From: Epilithonimonas arachidiradicis
GTDB lineage: Bacteria > Bacteroidota > Bacteroidia > Flavobacteriales > Weeksellaceae
Direction: 5' to 3'
Length of the DNA: 64,000 bases
Assembly: GCF_003610695.1 (NCBI RefSeq)
Contig: NZ_RAQH01000004.1
Coordinates: 62,001-126,000 of the forward strand
Part shown: in pieces, positions 8,547 to 17,107 of the stretch
How the letters are laid out: each line of letters starts with the position of its first letter
How positions within the stretch are numbered: position 1 is the first letter of the stretch
The notes under the pieces: model-generated
What the model saw: the letters and a program-made list of their open reading frames with translations, nothing else
Told to the model about the DNA's origin: nothing
Databases searched by the model: none
Made by a program: the position numbers and the translations under genes

Positions 8547-10646
8547 ATGAAACTTTGTATTGCCGAAAAACCAAGCGTTGCCCGTGATATAGCCAAAGTT
8601 TTGGGTGCTACAACGCCCAAAAGCGGTTATATGGAAGGAAACGGCTATTGCGTTACCTGGACTTTCGGTCATCTTTGCACTTTGAAAGAACCGCACGATT
8701 ACGCTTCGCATTACAAATCCTGGGATTTAATTTTCCTTCCGATTATTCCCAAAAACTTCGGAATCAAACTGATTGATAACAATGGCGTTGAGAAACAATT
8801 TAAAACCATAGAAAAATTGGTTCAAGAATGCGATGAGGTCATTAACTGTGGTGATGCCGGACAAGAAGGAGAGCTCATTCAGCGTTGGGTTTTGCAGAAA
8901 GCGAAATGTGACAAACCAATGAAGAGGTTGTGGATTTCTTCTTTGACAGAAGATGCCATAAAAGAAGGCTTTGAAAATTTGAAACCGGCTGATGAATACA
9001 AAAATCTTTATTTGGCTGGTAATGCCAGAGCTATTGGTGATTGGCTTTTGGGAATCAATGCGACGAGATTATTCACAAAAAGATTTGGTGGAAACAAGGG
9101 TGTTTTGTCGATTGGACGAGTTCAGACACCAACTTTGGCGATGCTTGTTCAGCGTCAAAAAGAGATTGACGCTTTTACACAGGAAGACTACTGGGAGCTC
9201 AAAACCAAATATCGCGATGTGCTTTTCAGTGCGTCAATTGACCGATTGAAATCGTTGGAAAAAGCGGAACGAGGTTTGGAATATCTCAAACAGAATCAAT
9301 TTGAGATTGTCTCTTTCGAAATCAAAGAAGGCAAGGAAAAAAATCCGAGATTGTTCGATTTGACAGGGCTTCAGGTCGAGGCCAACAAAAAATACGGTTT
9401 CTCAGCAGAACAGACTTTGAATTACATCCAAAGTCTTTATGAAAAAAAATACACGACTTACCCAAGAGTTGACACCACTTATTTATCCGAAAATCTTTAT
9501 CCGAAAATTGCCGGGATTTTAAGAAGTATGACTATTTATTCGGAGTTTACAGTGCCGTTGCTGGCTCAGCCTATTCCGAAAACAAAGGCAGTTTTTGATG
9601 ACACAAAAGTAACCGACCACCACGCAATTATTCCGACAGAAATTCCGCCTTCATCTAATCTTAGCCGGGAAGAGAAGCTGGTTTATGATTTGGTAGCGAG
9701 ACGATTCATTGCTGTTTTCTATCCTGAATGTAAAATTTCAAATACTTTAGTAGAAGGTCAGGTTGGAACGATTCCTTTCAAAGCTTCGGGGAAACAAATT
9801 TTAGAGCCCGGCTGGAGAATCATTTATGCCAAAGACAAAAAAGAGGAGAAAGAAGAAAAAGATAAGGACGAGGAGCAGACGATTCCAAACTTCGTAGTCG
9901 GTGAAAAAGGAGACCACGAACCTTTGATTCATCAGGGGAAAACTTCGCCACCAAAACCATACACAGAAGCAACTTTGCTAAGAGCAATGGAAACGGCTGG
10001 GAAACAGGTCGAAGATGAAGAATTGCGTGAAATGCTGAAGAATAATGGCATCGGAAGACCTTCAACCCGAGCCAATATCATCGAAACGCTTTTCAAAAGA
10101 AAGTACATCGAAAAGAAACGTAAAAATCTCATTGCCACCCAAACCGGAATCGAATTGATTGATACAATAGAAGACGAACTTCTTAAAAGTCCCGAACTGA
10201 CAGGAGAATGGGAATCGAAACTTAGAAAAATCGAAAAAGGAGAGTATGAGGCTACTCAATTCAAAGAAGAATTGATAGCAATGGTAACGGATTTGACTAA
10301 CAAGGTCGTTAATGGAAAATCCAAAGTCATCGCTTTCCACGAGGAGAAAAAAGAAGCTCCAAAAGACAAAAAACCAAGAGCGAAAACCGAAATTGTCTGG
10401 GAAGAAACCCAATGTCCAAAATGTAAATCAAACAATTTGATGAAAGGCAAAACTGCTGTTGGATGTTCCGATTATAAAGGTTGTGGTTTCAAAGTTTCGT
10501 TTGAAATATTTGGAAAAAAATTATCAGAAAAGCAACTTCAGGATTTAATTCTGAAAAGTAAAACTTCCAAACTGAAAGGATTCATAGGCGAACAAGAAGA
10601 AGGAACTCTAATCTTAAACGAAGACTTTTCAATTAATATAAAATAA
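8547..10646 (+). CDS. topB: DNA topoisomerase III (type IA)
   Basis: A 699-residue type IA topoisomerase that relaxes or decatenates DNA through a 5'-phosphotyrosine intermediate. The TOPRIM domain begins at residue 1 (CIAEKPSVARDIAKVLGA). The catalytic tyrosine lies in TYPRVDTTYL (about Y305). A lysine- and glutamate-rich insertion sits near 430-445. The C-terminus carries a topoisomerase zinc finger starting CPKCKSNN (about residue 623). The acidic TOPRIM motif reads DAGQEGE rather than the usual DPDREG, so the second aspartate of DxD is a glycine. It stands alone between two repeat-rich spacers with no mobile-element genes, so a chromosomal housekeeping role is more likely than a plasmid or ICE role. 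Confidence 0.93.
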   Translation: MKLCIAEKPSVARDIAKVLGATTPKSGYMEGNGYCVTWTFGHLCTLKEPHDYASHYKSWDLIFLPIIPKNFGIKLIDNNGVEKQFKTIEKLVQECDEVINCGDAGQEGELIQRWVLQKAKCDKPMKRLWISSLTEDAIKEGFENLKPADEYKNLYLAGNARAIGDWLLGINATRLFTKRFGGNKGVLSIGRVQTPTLAMLVQRQKEIDAFTQEDYWELKTKYRDVLFSASIDRLKSLEKAERGLEYLKQNQFEIVSFEIKEGKEKNPRLFDLTGLQVEANKKYGFSAEQTLNYIQSLYEKKYTTYPRVDTTYLSENLYPKIAGILRSMTIYSEFTVPLLAQPIPKTKAVFDDTKVTDHHAIIPTEIPPSSNLSREEKLVYDLVARRFIAVFYPECKISNTLVEGQVGTIPFKASGKQILEPGWRIIYAKDKKEEKEEKDKDEEQTIPNFVVGEKGDHEPLIHQGKTSPPKPYTEATLLRAMETAGKQVEDEELREMLKNNGIGRPSTRANIIETLFKRKYIEKKRKNLIATQTGIELIDTIEDELLKSPELTGEWESKLRKIEKGEYEATQFKEELIAMVTDLTNKVVNGKSKVIAFHEEKKEAPKDKKPRAKTEIVWEETQCPKCKSNNLMKGKTAVGCSDYKGCGFKVSFEIFGKKLSEKQLQDLILKSKTSKLKGFIGEQEEGTLILNEDFSINIK

Positions 10647-10661
10647 AATTTTCATCAATAG

Positions 10662-10739
10662 AAATGGGCTTTAGCCCATTTAATAGGATAAATGAAAAAG
10701 GCTTTAGCCAAAAATTATTATAAATTTTGGCTAAAGCCT
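10662..10739. terminator. Hairpin pair between topB and GH28 (ggctttagcc repeat)
   Basis: Two inverted repeats follow topB. Arms aaatgggct/agcccattt (10662-10670 and 10673-10681) are 9 bp. Arms aggctttagccaaaa/ttttggctaaagcct (10699-10713 and 10725-10739) are a perfect 15 bp. The core gggctaaagcc occurs again at about 10763. The larger hairpin lies between convergent genes and could stop transcription from either side, but it lacks a long T-tract, so it may be a dispersed repeat that acts as a terminator. Confidence 0.65.
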
Positions 10740-10787
10740 CGAACTATTTTTCAAATTACATCGGGCTAAAGCCGGACGCCATTGATA

Positions 10788-12275
10788 TTATTTTACAACA
10801 ATCGCCTTTTTCAAGCTACTGTCGATTTTATAATCAGTCGAATTATTAATTCTCACATTTTCAAAAACGATATTTTGTGCGTTCTTGCCAATAATTCCCT
10901 TTTTACTCGTAATATTCACGTTTTTAAAAAAAAGATTCTCAATGAGTTTTTCAGGAAGTCCATTAAAGCTAAACGCCGTTTCAGACGAAGAACAGTTCAC
11001 ATTGCTCACATAAAAATCGTGAAAATAAGGCACTTTTTCACCTGTATGTTGCGCTGCTTCGCTTTCTTTGGTGCTTCCAACAGGCGCATCAGCATAGAAC
11101 GTATCGAATAAAACCGCTTCTTTGATAATGTTTTTCATTTCAATATTATCGATGAAAATTTGGCTCACATCGCCGCCTCTTCCCGAGTTACTTTTCACAC
11201 GAATTCCGATATCAGTTCCGTCAAAAGTACAGTTCGTAACGTAGATGTTTTTCATTCCGCCATCCGTGTTACTTCCGATGACGAAACCGCCGTGACCTTC
11301 ATTCACAGTACATTCTGAGATAATGATATTTTGTAAAAGTGCTTCTCCATTTTTCGGTGTTCCGCTGGATTTCATACAAATTCCGTCATCGCCTGCATTC
11401 ACTTTGGTGTTGTAGATAATCACATTTTTAGAAGCGCTGATGTCGATTCCGTCCCCATTTTGAGCCCATTTTGGATTATAAACGGTTGTATTTCTAATCA
11501 CAAGATTCGTGATTTGTTTAGGATTGATAACAAATTTCGGCGAGTTTCTGAATGTTGGCCCATCAATCAAAAGATTCGTCACTTTTGATAAGGTGAACAT
11601 CATTGGTCTCAGATAGTGGTGCAATTGCTGGTACATATCAAGCGTTGCATTCGGCATTTTGGTAATCACTTTAGCCAGTTCTTCGCCACGTTTTGCAGCT
11701 TCACTTGGATACCAGATTTTTCCGTCGTCACTCAAAACACTTCCGGATTTTGCAACCAATTCCTGCCATTGTCCTGCAGTCGTTTTGAATTTCTTCACAG
11801 GTCGCCACGCTTCGCCCGCACCATCAAAAATGCCTTTTCCTGTAAACGAAACGTCCTTCAGATTATTTCCCCAAATCGGCGGTGTTACTTCAAATTTTCC
11901 TGACGAAGTTTCTCTCATTGGGAATTGCTTGATATCGCTGCTGAACTGCACAATCGCACCTTCTTCAACGTGAAAATCGATTTTACTTTTTAGTTCGATT
12001 GGGCCAGTTAACCAAGTTCCGGCTGGGACAATCAATCTTCCACCACCGTTTTGAGCAATCGTAGAAATTGCTTTTTCGAATGCTTTTGTATTCAACGTTT
12101 TTCCATCGGCAACACCACCAAAATCCTTGAAGTTATAATCCTTTTGTGGAATCGTCGGCAAAACCATTTCCCCAAATTTGAAAGGTGCTTTCTCGATGTA
12201 ATATTGGATGTCGTTTTTCTGCGCCGACATCATCGATACCACAGAAAGCGCAAGACCTATTAACAGTTTTTTCAT
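10788..12275 (-). CDS. Glycoside hydrolase family 28, polygalacturonase-like, secreted
   Basis: A 495-residue exported enzyme expected to hydrolyse galacturonan or related pectic chains. A signal peptide (to about MMSAQ, residue 19) is followed by a pectate-lyase-3 type start (FKDFGGVADGKTLNTKAF) and a right-handed beta-helix. The four GH28 signatures are visible: NGDGID (about 272-277), DDG (about 296-298), GHGG (about 326-329) and RVKS (about 358-361). The first carries NGD where many members have NTD. It is a single gene with no SusC/SusD partner, so it is not in a visible polysaccharide utilisation locus. A LacI-like palindrome lies about 300 bp upstream of its start. Confidence 0.9.
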   Translation of the reverse strand: MKKLLIGLALSVVSMMSAQKNDIQYYIEKAPFKFGEMVLPTIPQKDYNFKDFGGVADGKTLNTKAFEKAISTIAQNGGGRLIVPAGTWLTGPIELKSKIDFHVEEGAIVQFSSDIKQFPMRETSSGKFEVTPPIWGNNLKDVSFTGKGIFDGAGEAWRPVKKFKTTAGQWQELVAKSGSVLSDDGKIWYPSEAAKRGEELAKVITKMPNATLDMYQQLHHYLRPMMFTLSKVTNLLIDGPTFRNSPKFVINPKQITNLVIRNTTVYNPKWAQNGDGIDISASKNVIIYNTKVNAGDDGICMKSSGTPKNGEALLQNIIISECTVNEGHGGFVIGSNTDGGMKNIYVTNCTFDGTDIGIRVKSNSGRGGDVSQIFIDNIEMKNIIKEAVLFDTFYADAPVGSTKESEAAQHTGEKVPYFHDFYVSNVNCSSSETAFSFNGLPEKLIENLFFKNVNITSKKGIIGKNAQNIVFENVRINNSTDYKIDSSLKKAIVVK

Positions 12276-12419
12276 TGTTTATATTGGAATTTATATTTAA
12301 AAAATTGATGATAAAAAACGTCTAATGAAAATCATTTGTCATTAATAATTCACCATTTATAATTATTTGAGCACTTAATCAGCCTGTAGTTTATCCTGAG
12401 AGAAGCTGAAGGGCTCCCA

Positions 12420-12450
12420 AACCTAACAAAGTGGTTCGACGAAGTCAATC
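12420..12450 (-). repeat. 31-bp element, inverted copy of 8189-8219
   Basis: Reverse complement of 8189-8219 with one mismatch in 31. Its core aacctaacaaagtgg also resembles 8055-8069 (aacctaacgaagtgg). Intergenic in all three places. Confidence 0.85.
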
Positions 12451-12574
12451 TTTTCACTTCACTTCGTTGCGTAAAAAGGATTTCAGCTCAATGTACTCTC
12501 AAATTATACTTATGACTTTTTACTGTCTACCTTATACTATTGTGAGTGCAGGTAAATTTAAATAAAATATTGAC

Positions 12575-12594
12575 TTGTGCAATCGATTGCGCAA
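12575..12594. promoter_or_regulatory. LacI-type operator candidate
   Basis: The 20-bp sequence ttgtgcaatcgattgcgcaa is palindromic at 9 of 10 pairs with a central CG. This is the general form of operators bound by LacI-family repressors. It lies about 135 bp before fabV and about 300 bp before the divergent GH28 gene, so the target is unclear. No LacI-family gene is in the window. Confidence 0.5.
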
Positions 12595-12698
12595 AATAAA
12601 AAATAACGACACTCGGAAAGTATTATTAATCCTAAGAAAACTCAAAATCGGAATACGCTTTTTTCCACATAATTCTTATTAATTGCTTCAAATTTCTT

Positions 12699-12705
12699 TA
12701 ATTTG
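12699..12705 (+). promoter_or_regulatory. Possible Bacteroidota -7 element for fabV
   Basis: taatttg here resembles TAnnTTTG but is one base short. If transcription begins about six bases downstream, the ATG at 12708 would be at or before the transcript start. That favours the ATG at 12729 as the true fabV start. Confidence 0.35.
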
Positions 12706-12728
12706 CAATGCTAAAAATAATTTCAACA

Positions 12729-13931
12729 ATGATTATTCAACCTAGAACAAGAGGATTTATTTGTTTGACTGCACATCCGGACGGAGCGCATCAGGCTGTA
12801 AAAAACCAGATAGAATATGTAAAGTCGGAAGACGAAATCAAAAACGGGCCTAAAAAAGTACTGGTAATTGGTGCTTCTACAGGTTTTGGTTTATCTTCCA
12901 GAATTGCTGCTGCTTTCGGTTCAGACGCATCAACAATTGGTGTTTTCTTCGAAAAACCGGCATCTGAAGGCAAAATGGGAACAGCGGGCTGGTATAACTC
13001 TGCTGCTTTCGAAAAAGAAGCACACGCAGCTGGACTTTACGCAAAGAGTATCAATGGCGATGCATTCTCTGACGAAGTGAAAAAAGAAACCATTGAATTG
13101 ATTAAGAAAGATCTTGGTCAGGTGGATCTAGTAGTTTATAGTTTGGCTTCCCCAAGAAGAACACACCCAAAAACTGGTGTTGCTTATGCATCGGTTCTTA
13201 AACCAATTGGTCAGCCATTTACTAATAAAACAGTTGATTTTCATACAGGTGTCGTGTCTGATATCACCATTAATCCGGTTGAAAATGAGGAAGATATCGC
13301 CAACACCGTCGCTGTAATGGGTGGCGAAGACTGGAAATTCTGGATAGAAGATCTGAAAGCAGCAGGCGTTTTAGCAGAAGGTGTTAAAACGGTAGCTTAT
13401 TCTTACATCGGCCCTGAATTGACTTTCCCAATCTATAGAAACGGAACCATCGGTCAGGCGAAAAACGATTTGGAGGCAACCGTTCCGGTTTTGAATGATT
13501 TACTGAAAGACTTGAACGGAAAATCTTATGTTTCTGTGAACAAAGCTTTGGTAACACAGTCCAGTTCAGCAATTCCTGTCGTTCCATTGTACATTTCCTT
13601 ACTTTACAAAGTGATGAAAGCTAAAGGAACGCACGAAGGAACGATTGAGCAAATGCAGAGATTGTTTGCTGACAGATTATATACTGATAATGGAGAAGTG
13701 GCGTTGGATGAAGCAGGAAGAATCCGTGTGGATGATTGGGAAATGGCAGATGATGTTCAGGCTGAGGTTGCCAAATTATGGAAGGAAACAACCACAGAAA
13801 ACCTTTCCGAAATCAGTGATATCGAAGGCTACAGAAAAGAATTTTTTAACCTTTTCGGTTTCCAGTTTGATGAAATTGATTATGAAAAAGATGCGAATGA
13901 GAACGTTCAGGTTCCAAGTATTGAAGGTTAA
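12729..13931 (+). CDS. fabV: Enoyl-[ACP]/trans-2-enoyl-CoA reductase FabV
   Basis: NADH-dependent reductase that performs the last step of the fatty-acid elongation cycle, or reduces crotonyl-CoA in the TER branch of the family. The start at MIIQPRTRGFICLTAHPDG gives 400 residues, the normal family length; an ATG seven codons upstream gives MLKIIST, which is not family-like. Cofactor binding is shown by VLVIGASTGFGLSSRIAAAF. The catalytic Y-x8-K pair of FabV is seen in IYRNGTIGQAK (Y236 and K245). FabV enzymes are often insensitive to triclosan; that is family knowledge, not shown here. The gene is monocistronic with a strong terminator right after it. Confidence 0.95.
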   Translation: MIIQPRTRGFICLTAHPDGAHQAVKNQIEYVKSEDEIKNGPKKVLVIGASTGFGLSSRIAAAFGSDASTIGVFFEKPASEGKMGTAGWYNSAAFEKEAHAAGLYAKSINGDAFSDEVKKETIELIKKDLGQVDLVVYSLASPRRTHPKTGVAYASVLKPIGQPFTNKTVDFHTGVVSDITINPVENEEDIANTVAVMGGEDWKFWIEDLKAAGVLAEGVKTVAYSYIGPELTFPIYRNGTIGQAKNDLEATVPVLNDLLKDLNGKSYVSVNKALVTQSSSAIPVVPLYISLLYKVMKAKGTHEGTIEQMQRLFADRLYTDNGEVALDEAGRIRVDDWEMADDVQAEVAKLWKETTTENLSEISDIEGYRKEFFNLFGFQFDEIDYEKDANENVQVPSIEG

Positions 13932-13943
13932 TAATCAATAAAT

Positions 13944-13976
13944 AAAAACGGCTACTGAAAAAGTAGCCGTTTTTTT
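13944..13976. terminator. Bidirectional terminator between fabV and plsC-like gene
   Basis: Stem aaaaacggctact (13944-13956), loop gaaaa, then agtagccgttttt (13962-13974) with a run of T. The A-run on the left makes it work for the minus-strand gene ending at 13975 as well. Confidence 0.9.
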
Positions 13977-14772
13977 ATGGTTGAGATTGAGACTTTATCT
14001 CTTTCTGTTTTACATCATAATCGTGAAGCAGGTTGTGTTCCGGAGTTTGCTCGATAGCGTGCATTATTTTATCCAGAATCTGTGTTGCCGATTCATTATC
14101 ATAATCGATATCCAAAGCCGGTTTGAACTCCATCGTAGGCTTCACACCAGTGACTTTGATTTTCAATCCTTTCTTGTCAAAAGCTCTTCGGAATCCATTA
14201 ATTTTAATCGGAATTACAACAGGCCTTTGATTTTTAATCAATTTCGCCGTTCCTTTTCTGCCTTGTGCAAAAGCCGAAGTGGTTCCTTGAGGAAAAGTAA
14301 TGACCCAGCCATTATCCAAGGCTTTCATAATATTTTCAACTTCGGTAAGATCTACCATCCTGTTCACATTTTGACCTTCAGCTCTCCAGGTTCTTTTTAC
14401 TGTTACTGCACCGGCGATTTTAAATATTCTTGCAAGAATTCCTTTATTCATCGTTTCTTCTGCTGCAACATAATAGAAATCTACTTTTGGATTCAGAAGA
14501 TAAACAGGATTTTTTATGGTGTTGTGATAACCATTATTTACTGCACAAAATGCGTGGTACATCGCTGCAACATCGGCAAAGTAAGTCTGGTGGTTGGAGA
14601 CGAAAAGAACATTGGTATCAGGCAAATCCGTAAGGTTTTCCGTTCCTGAGATTTTCAGTTTATTAAAACCATTGAATCTTCTGTAAGAAACTAATCCCAG
14701 AATGAAAATAATTATCCTCTTCAGAATATAGATATTTCCAAAAGAATCGGTAAAAATATTTTTTTTTGCCAT
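13975..14772 (-). CDS. 1-acyl-glycerol-3-phosphate acyltransferase-like (PlsC family)
   Basis: A 265-residue membrane-associated acyltransferase expected to transfer an acyl chain to a lysophospholipid or a related lipid. A hydrophobic segment lies near residues 18-30. The acceptor motif reads NHQTYFAD, which is H61-x5-D67 instead of the usual H-x4-D. The phosphate-binding motif III reads FPQGTTS (160-166) instead of FPEGTRS. A proline-containing VVIPIKINGFRRAF block matches motif IV. The lipid fold and order of motifs fit the family, but the variants leave the exact substrate open. It lies 44 bp downstream of the NUDIX gene on the same strand, probably one transcript. Confidence 0.85.
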   Translation of the reverse strand: MAKKNIFTDSFGNIYILKRIIIFILGLVSYRRFNGFNKLKISGTENLTDLPDTNVLFVSNHQTYFADVAAMYHAFCAVNNGYHNTIKNPVYLLNPKVDFYYVAAEETMNKGILARIFKIAGAVTVKRTWRAEGQNVNRMVDLTEVENIMKALDNGWVITFPQGTTSAFAQGRKGTAKLIKNQRPVVIPIKINGFRRAFDKKGLKIKVTGVKPTMEFKPALDIDYDNESATQILDKIMHAIEQTPEHNLLHDYDVKQKEIKSQSQP

Positions 14773-14816
14773 TGATATTTGATTATAATTTCTAAGGTCT
14801 TGAAATTACTGCAAAA

Positions 14817-15446
14817 TTAAACATTTTTTAACAAGTTGCTGAACTCGCTCAAAATCATTGAAGTAGCTCCCCAAATGATATACCCATTGAAATCGATCAC
14901 AGGAACTTCATAACCTTTCGTAGACGGTAAAGCCATTATTTTTGGCCGGTCCGGAAGATTAAGTAAAGATGAAATCGGGAATTCAATTAATTCAACGGCT
15001 TCGGTTTCCTGTAAAAAGAATTCCGGATTTTTCTTGGTATAAGAAACAAACGAATGAACATAGAAATTACTTGGCGGAATATAAATCGGAGACATCTCAC
15101 GGATGATTCTTACATAATGTTCATCGATTCCCAATTCTTCGGAAGTCTCACGTTTGGCGGTGTAAGCAAAGTCCGGGTCTTCTTTTTCTCTTTTTCCACC
15201 AGGCAGAGAGATTTGTCCGCTATGTCTGTCGTTTTCATTCACACTTCTAACAATCAAAGGGAAATGCCATTCGTTATTCTTGAGATAAAGTAGAATATTG
15301 ACGGCTGCAAACTTAGGATTTTTGGTCAGGATATCTTCGTAACTGAAAACAGGACGATAAGGCGGAGAATAAATTTTGTGTGCATTTTCGCCCAATAATT
15401 CCGCTGCTTTGATATCTCTGAGTAAATCTTTTCCAAAAATCTGCAT
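14817..15446 (-). CDS. NUDIX hydrolase, CoA pyrophosphatase (NudL/UPF0035)-like
   Basis: A 209-residue hydrolase of nucleoside diphosphate-linked compounds. The block VRSVNENDRHSGQISLPGG followed by RETSEELGI matches the UPF0035 and NUDIX signatures of the CoA pyrophosphatase group, which cleaves CoA to phosphopantetheine and 3',5'-ADP. The spacing between the GG and the REtsEE parts is slightly longer than in the standard NUDIX box, as is usual in this subgroup. The gene probably shares a transcript with the acyltransferase downstream, but the functional link is not clear. Confidence 0.88.
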   Translation of the reverse strand: MQIFGKDLLRDIKAAELLGENAHKIYSPPYRPVFSYEDILTKNPKFAAVNILLYLKNNEWHFPLIVRSVNENDRHSGQISLPGGKREKEDPDFAYTAKRETSEELGIDEHYVRIIREMSPIYIPPSNFYVHSFVSYTKKNPEFFLQETEAVELIEFPISSLLNLPDRPKIMALPSTKGYEVPVIDFNGYIIWGATSMILSEFSNLLKNV

Positions 15447-15510
15447 ATCTCAAAGATAAGAAAATTGAGACATTATCGCAAAGGCAAAAATTTTTGATTT
15501 ATAAAATTCA

Positions 15511-15542
15511 AAAAGTCGCAAAGTTGAATCTTTGCGACTTTT
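15511..15542. terminator. Hairpin terminator downstream of TolC-like gene
   Basis: Perfect 13-bp stem: aaaagtcgcaaag (15511-15523), loop ttgaat, ctttgcgactttt (15530-15542). It lies just past the stop of the minus-strand gene ending at 15585, whose transcript would end in a T-rich tract. Confidence 0.85.
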
Positions 15543-15584
15543 ATTATAATTGTTGTTATACTTGCGACTTTGTGATAGAAAAAA

Positions 15585-16946
15585 TTAAAGATTAATTCCA
15601 CGTCCTGCATAAAAATCCAAAACCTTGATGCTGAACAGATAATTATATTTTGCCTGCGCTACAGAACCTTGTGAGTTTACATAATTATTTCGGGCAATCG
15701 TTACATCATAGATTGTTGAGCGTCCGGCTGCATAACTTTTCTCCGCAAAATCTAATGCGAGTTTAGTGCTTCTTTCCGCTTCCATCGCAGCCAGGTAAAC
15801 TTCATAATTGGAATCTGCATTGAACTGCGCTTGCTGGATATCCTGTTTCAACTGGAATTTTTGTTGTTCCAAATTGTTTTTAGCAATCGTCTCGTTGATT
15901 TTGGTCTGTTCAACCTGAAGCTTAGTAATTCCTTTGTTAAAAATCGGGATATTGGCTGATAAACTTAATTGCTGGCCAAAATTATCGCTGTATTGTTGAG
16001 TGAAATTTCTTTCGGTGACTGCCATAGGATTTCCGGCTGCATCTACACTGTAACCAATTGTATTTTTATTCAAAAGATTATTGTAGAAACTTCCGACACC
16101 GGCAGTTGCAGTTACTGTAGGCCAAAAGTTGGTTTTCACTACTTCAGTTTGAGCTTCAGCCGCTTTTATTCTGGTTTCCGCAGCTTTTACGATAGGCTGA
16201 TTCTGATAAGCGATATTAAGAACATCTTCAACAGATTCGGTTTGCGGTGCCAGTTCATCAGGAACAGGAATATCCACCACATCAAAAGCCTTGTAATCTG
16301 GTAACTGAAGAAGCTGTGCCATTGCAAACAAAGCTTTATCCACATTGATTTGAGCCGTTTTTACATTCTGTTTTTCTCTGGCAAGAGAGGCTGCCGCTTC
16401 GGCTAAAACCGTTTGTGCAGTTGTTCCTACATCTGTTGTGATTTTCGCCCTATCGTATAATCTTTGCGCGTTATCCATCGCACTTTCAGAGATTTTTTTG
16501 ATTTCTCTGTTTAGCATTACATTTAGATATTGCTGAGCAATTTGCAATGCGATGTTATTTTTAATGGTTTCGATGTCCTGCAGACTCGCTTCTACATCAA
16601 AACCTGTTTTTCTGATATTTTTCTCCAGCCTCCCGTTATTGAAAACCAACATACTGGCGCCAACGCTGGCTCCGTTGTAGTAGCTGTCATTACGAATACT
16701 GCTTGTCCCAACTAAAGTTTGTCCAAAATTGGCATTATTATTAATGGTTCCTGAAACTGAAGGCAAATATTCCTTTTTCGCCATTTCCAGATTTTTTGTC
16801 TGCACATCTTTGTTGTAAGCCTGCGCCTGGATCTGCAGATTGTTTTTAATTGCATAATCCACACATTCCTGAATCGTCCATTTCTTCTGAGAAAAACCCA
16901 AAACTCCGATAGACAAAAGCGAAATACAAAAAACTTTTTTTAGCAT
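15585..16946 (-). CDS. TolC family outer-membrane efflux protein
   Basis: A 453-residue outer-membrane channel subunit with a signal peptide (to about LGFSQ) and a mature start KKWTIQECVDYAIKNN typical of the family. Two OEP repeats are rich in heptad-like helices (for example LDFAEKSYAAGRSTIYDV). It is divergent, across 161 bp, from an ATPase-permease-permease-adaptor run, so it is very probably the outer-membrane part of that exporter. Length is normal for the family. Confidence 0.93.
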   Translation of the reverse strand: MLKKVFCISLLSIGVLGFSQKKWTIQECVDYAIKNNLQIQAQAYNKDVQTKNLEMAKKEYLPSVSGTINNNANFGQTLVGTSSIRNDSYYNGASVGASMLVFNNGRLEKNIRKTGFDVEASLQDIETIKNNIALQIAQQYLNVMLNREIKKISESAMDNAQRLYDRAKITTDVGTTAQTVLAEAAASLAREKQNVKTAQINVDKALFAMAQLLQLPDYKAFDVVDIPVPDELAPQTESVEDVLNIAYQNQPIVKAAETRIKAAEAQTEVVKTNFWPTVTATAGVGSFYNNLLNKNTIGYSVDAAGNPMAVTERNFTQQYSDNFGQQLSLSANIPIFNKGITKLQVEQTKINETIAKNNLEQQKFQLKQDIQQAQFNADSNYEVYLAAMEAERSTKLALDFAEKSYAAGRSTIYDVTIARNNYVNSQGSVAQAKYNYLFSIKVLDFYAGRGINL

Positions 16947-17107
16947 AAAAGAAAAATTATATACAATAAGACTTCGGAATTATAAAAATGTTACGCCTGT
17001 AATTAAATTTTTTTAAAATTTTGATTGAATGCAAAAATCAAAAAATATTTTTTATTTGACTGTAACAATTCGATATTCGGATTTACTTATAATGTAAAAT
17101 CCAGACA

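Larger units (their letters stand above)
12276..12728. other. Spacer between divergent GH28 and fabV genes
   Basis: This stretch holds a dispersed repeat (about 12394-12485, including 12420-12450 shared inversely with 8189-8219), a LacI-like palindrome at 12575-12594, and a -7-like promoter sequence for fabV at 12699-12705. I see no gene in it. Confidence 0.7.

Noticed and set aside
10062-10412. 116-codon open frame opposite topB
   Set aside because: Antisense to the well-supported lysine-rich end of topoisomerase III; its Phe-rich composition is the shadow of that.
13981-14649. 222-codon open frame on the plus strand
   Set aside because: Antisense to the PlsC-like gene, rich in Phe, Ile and Arg with no family match; the opposite strand explains the sequence fully.
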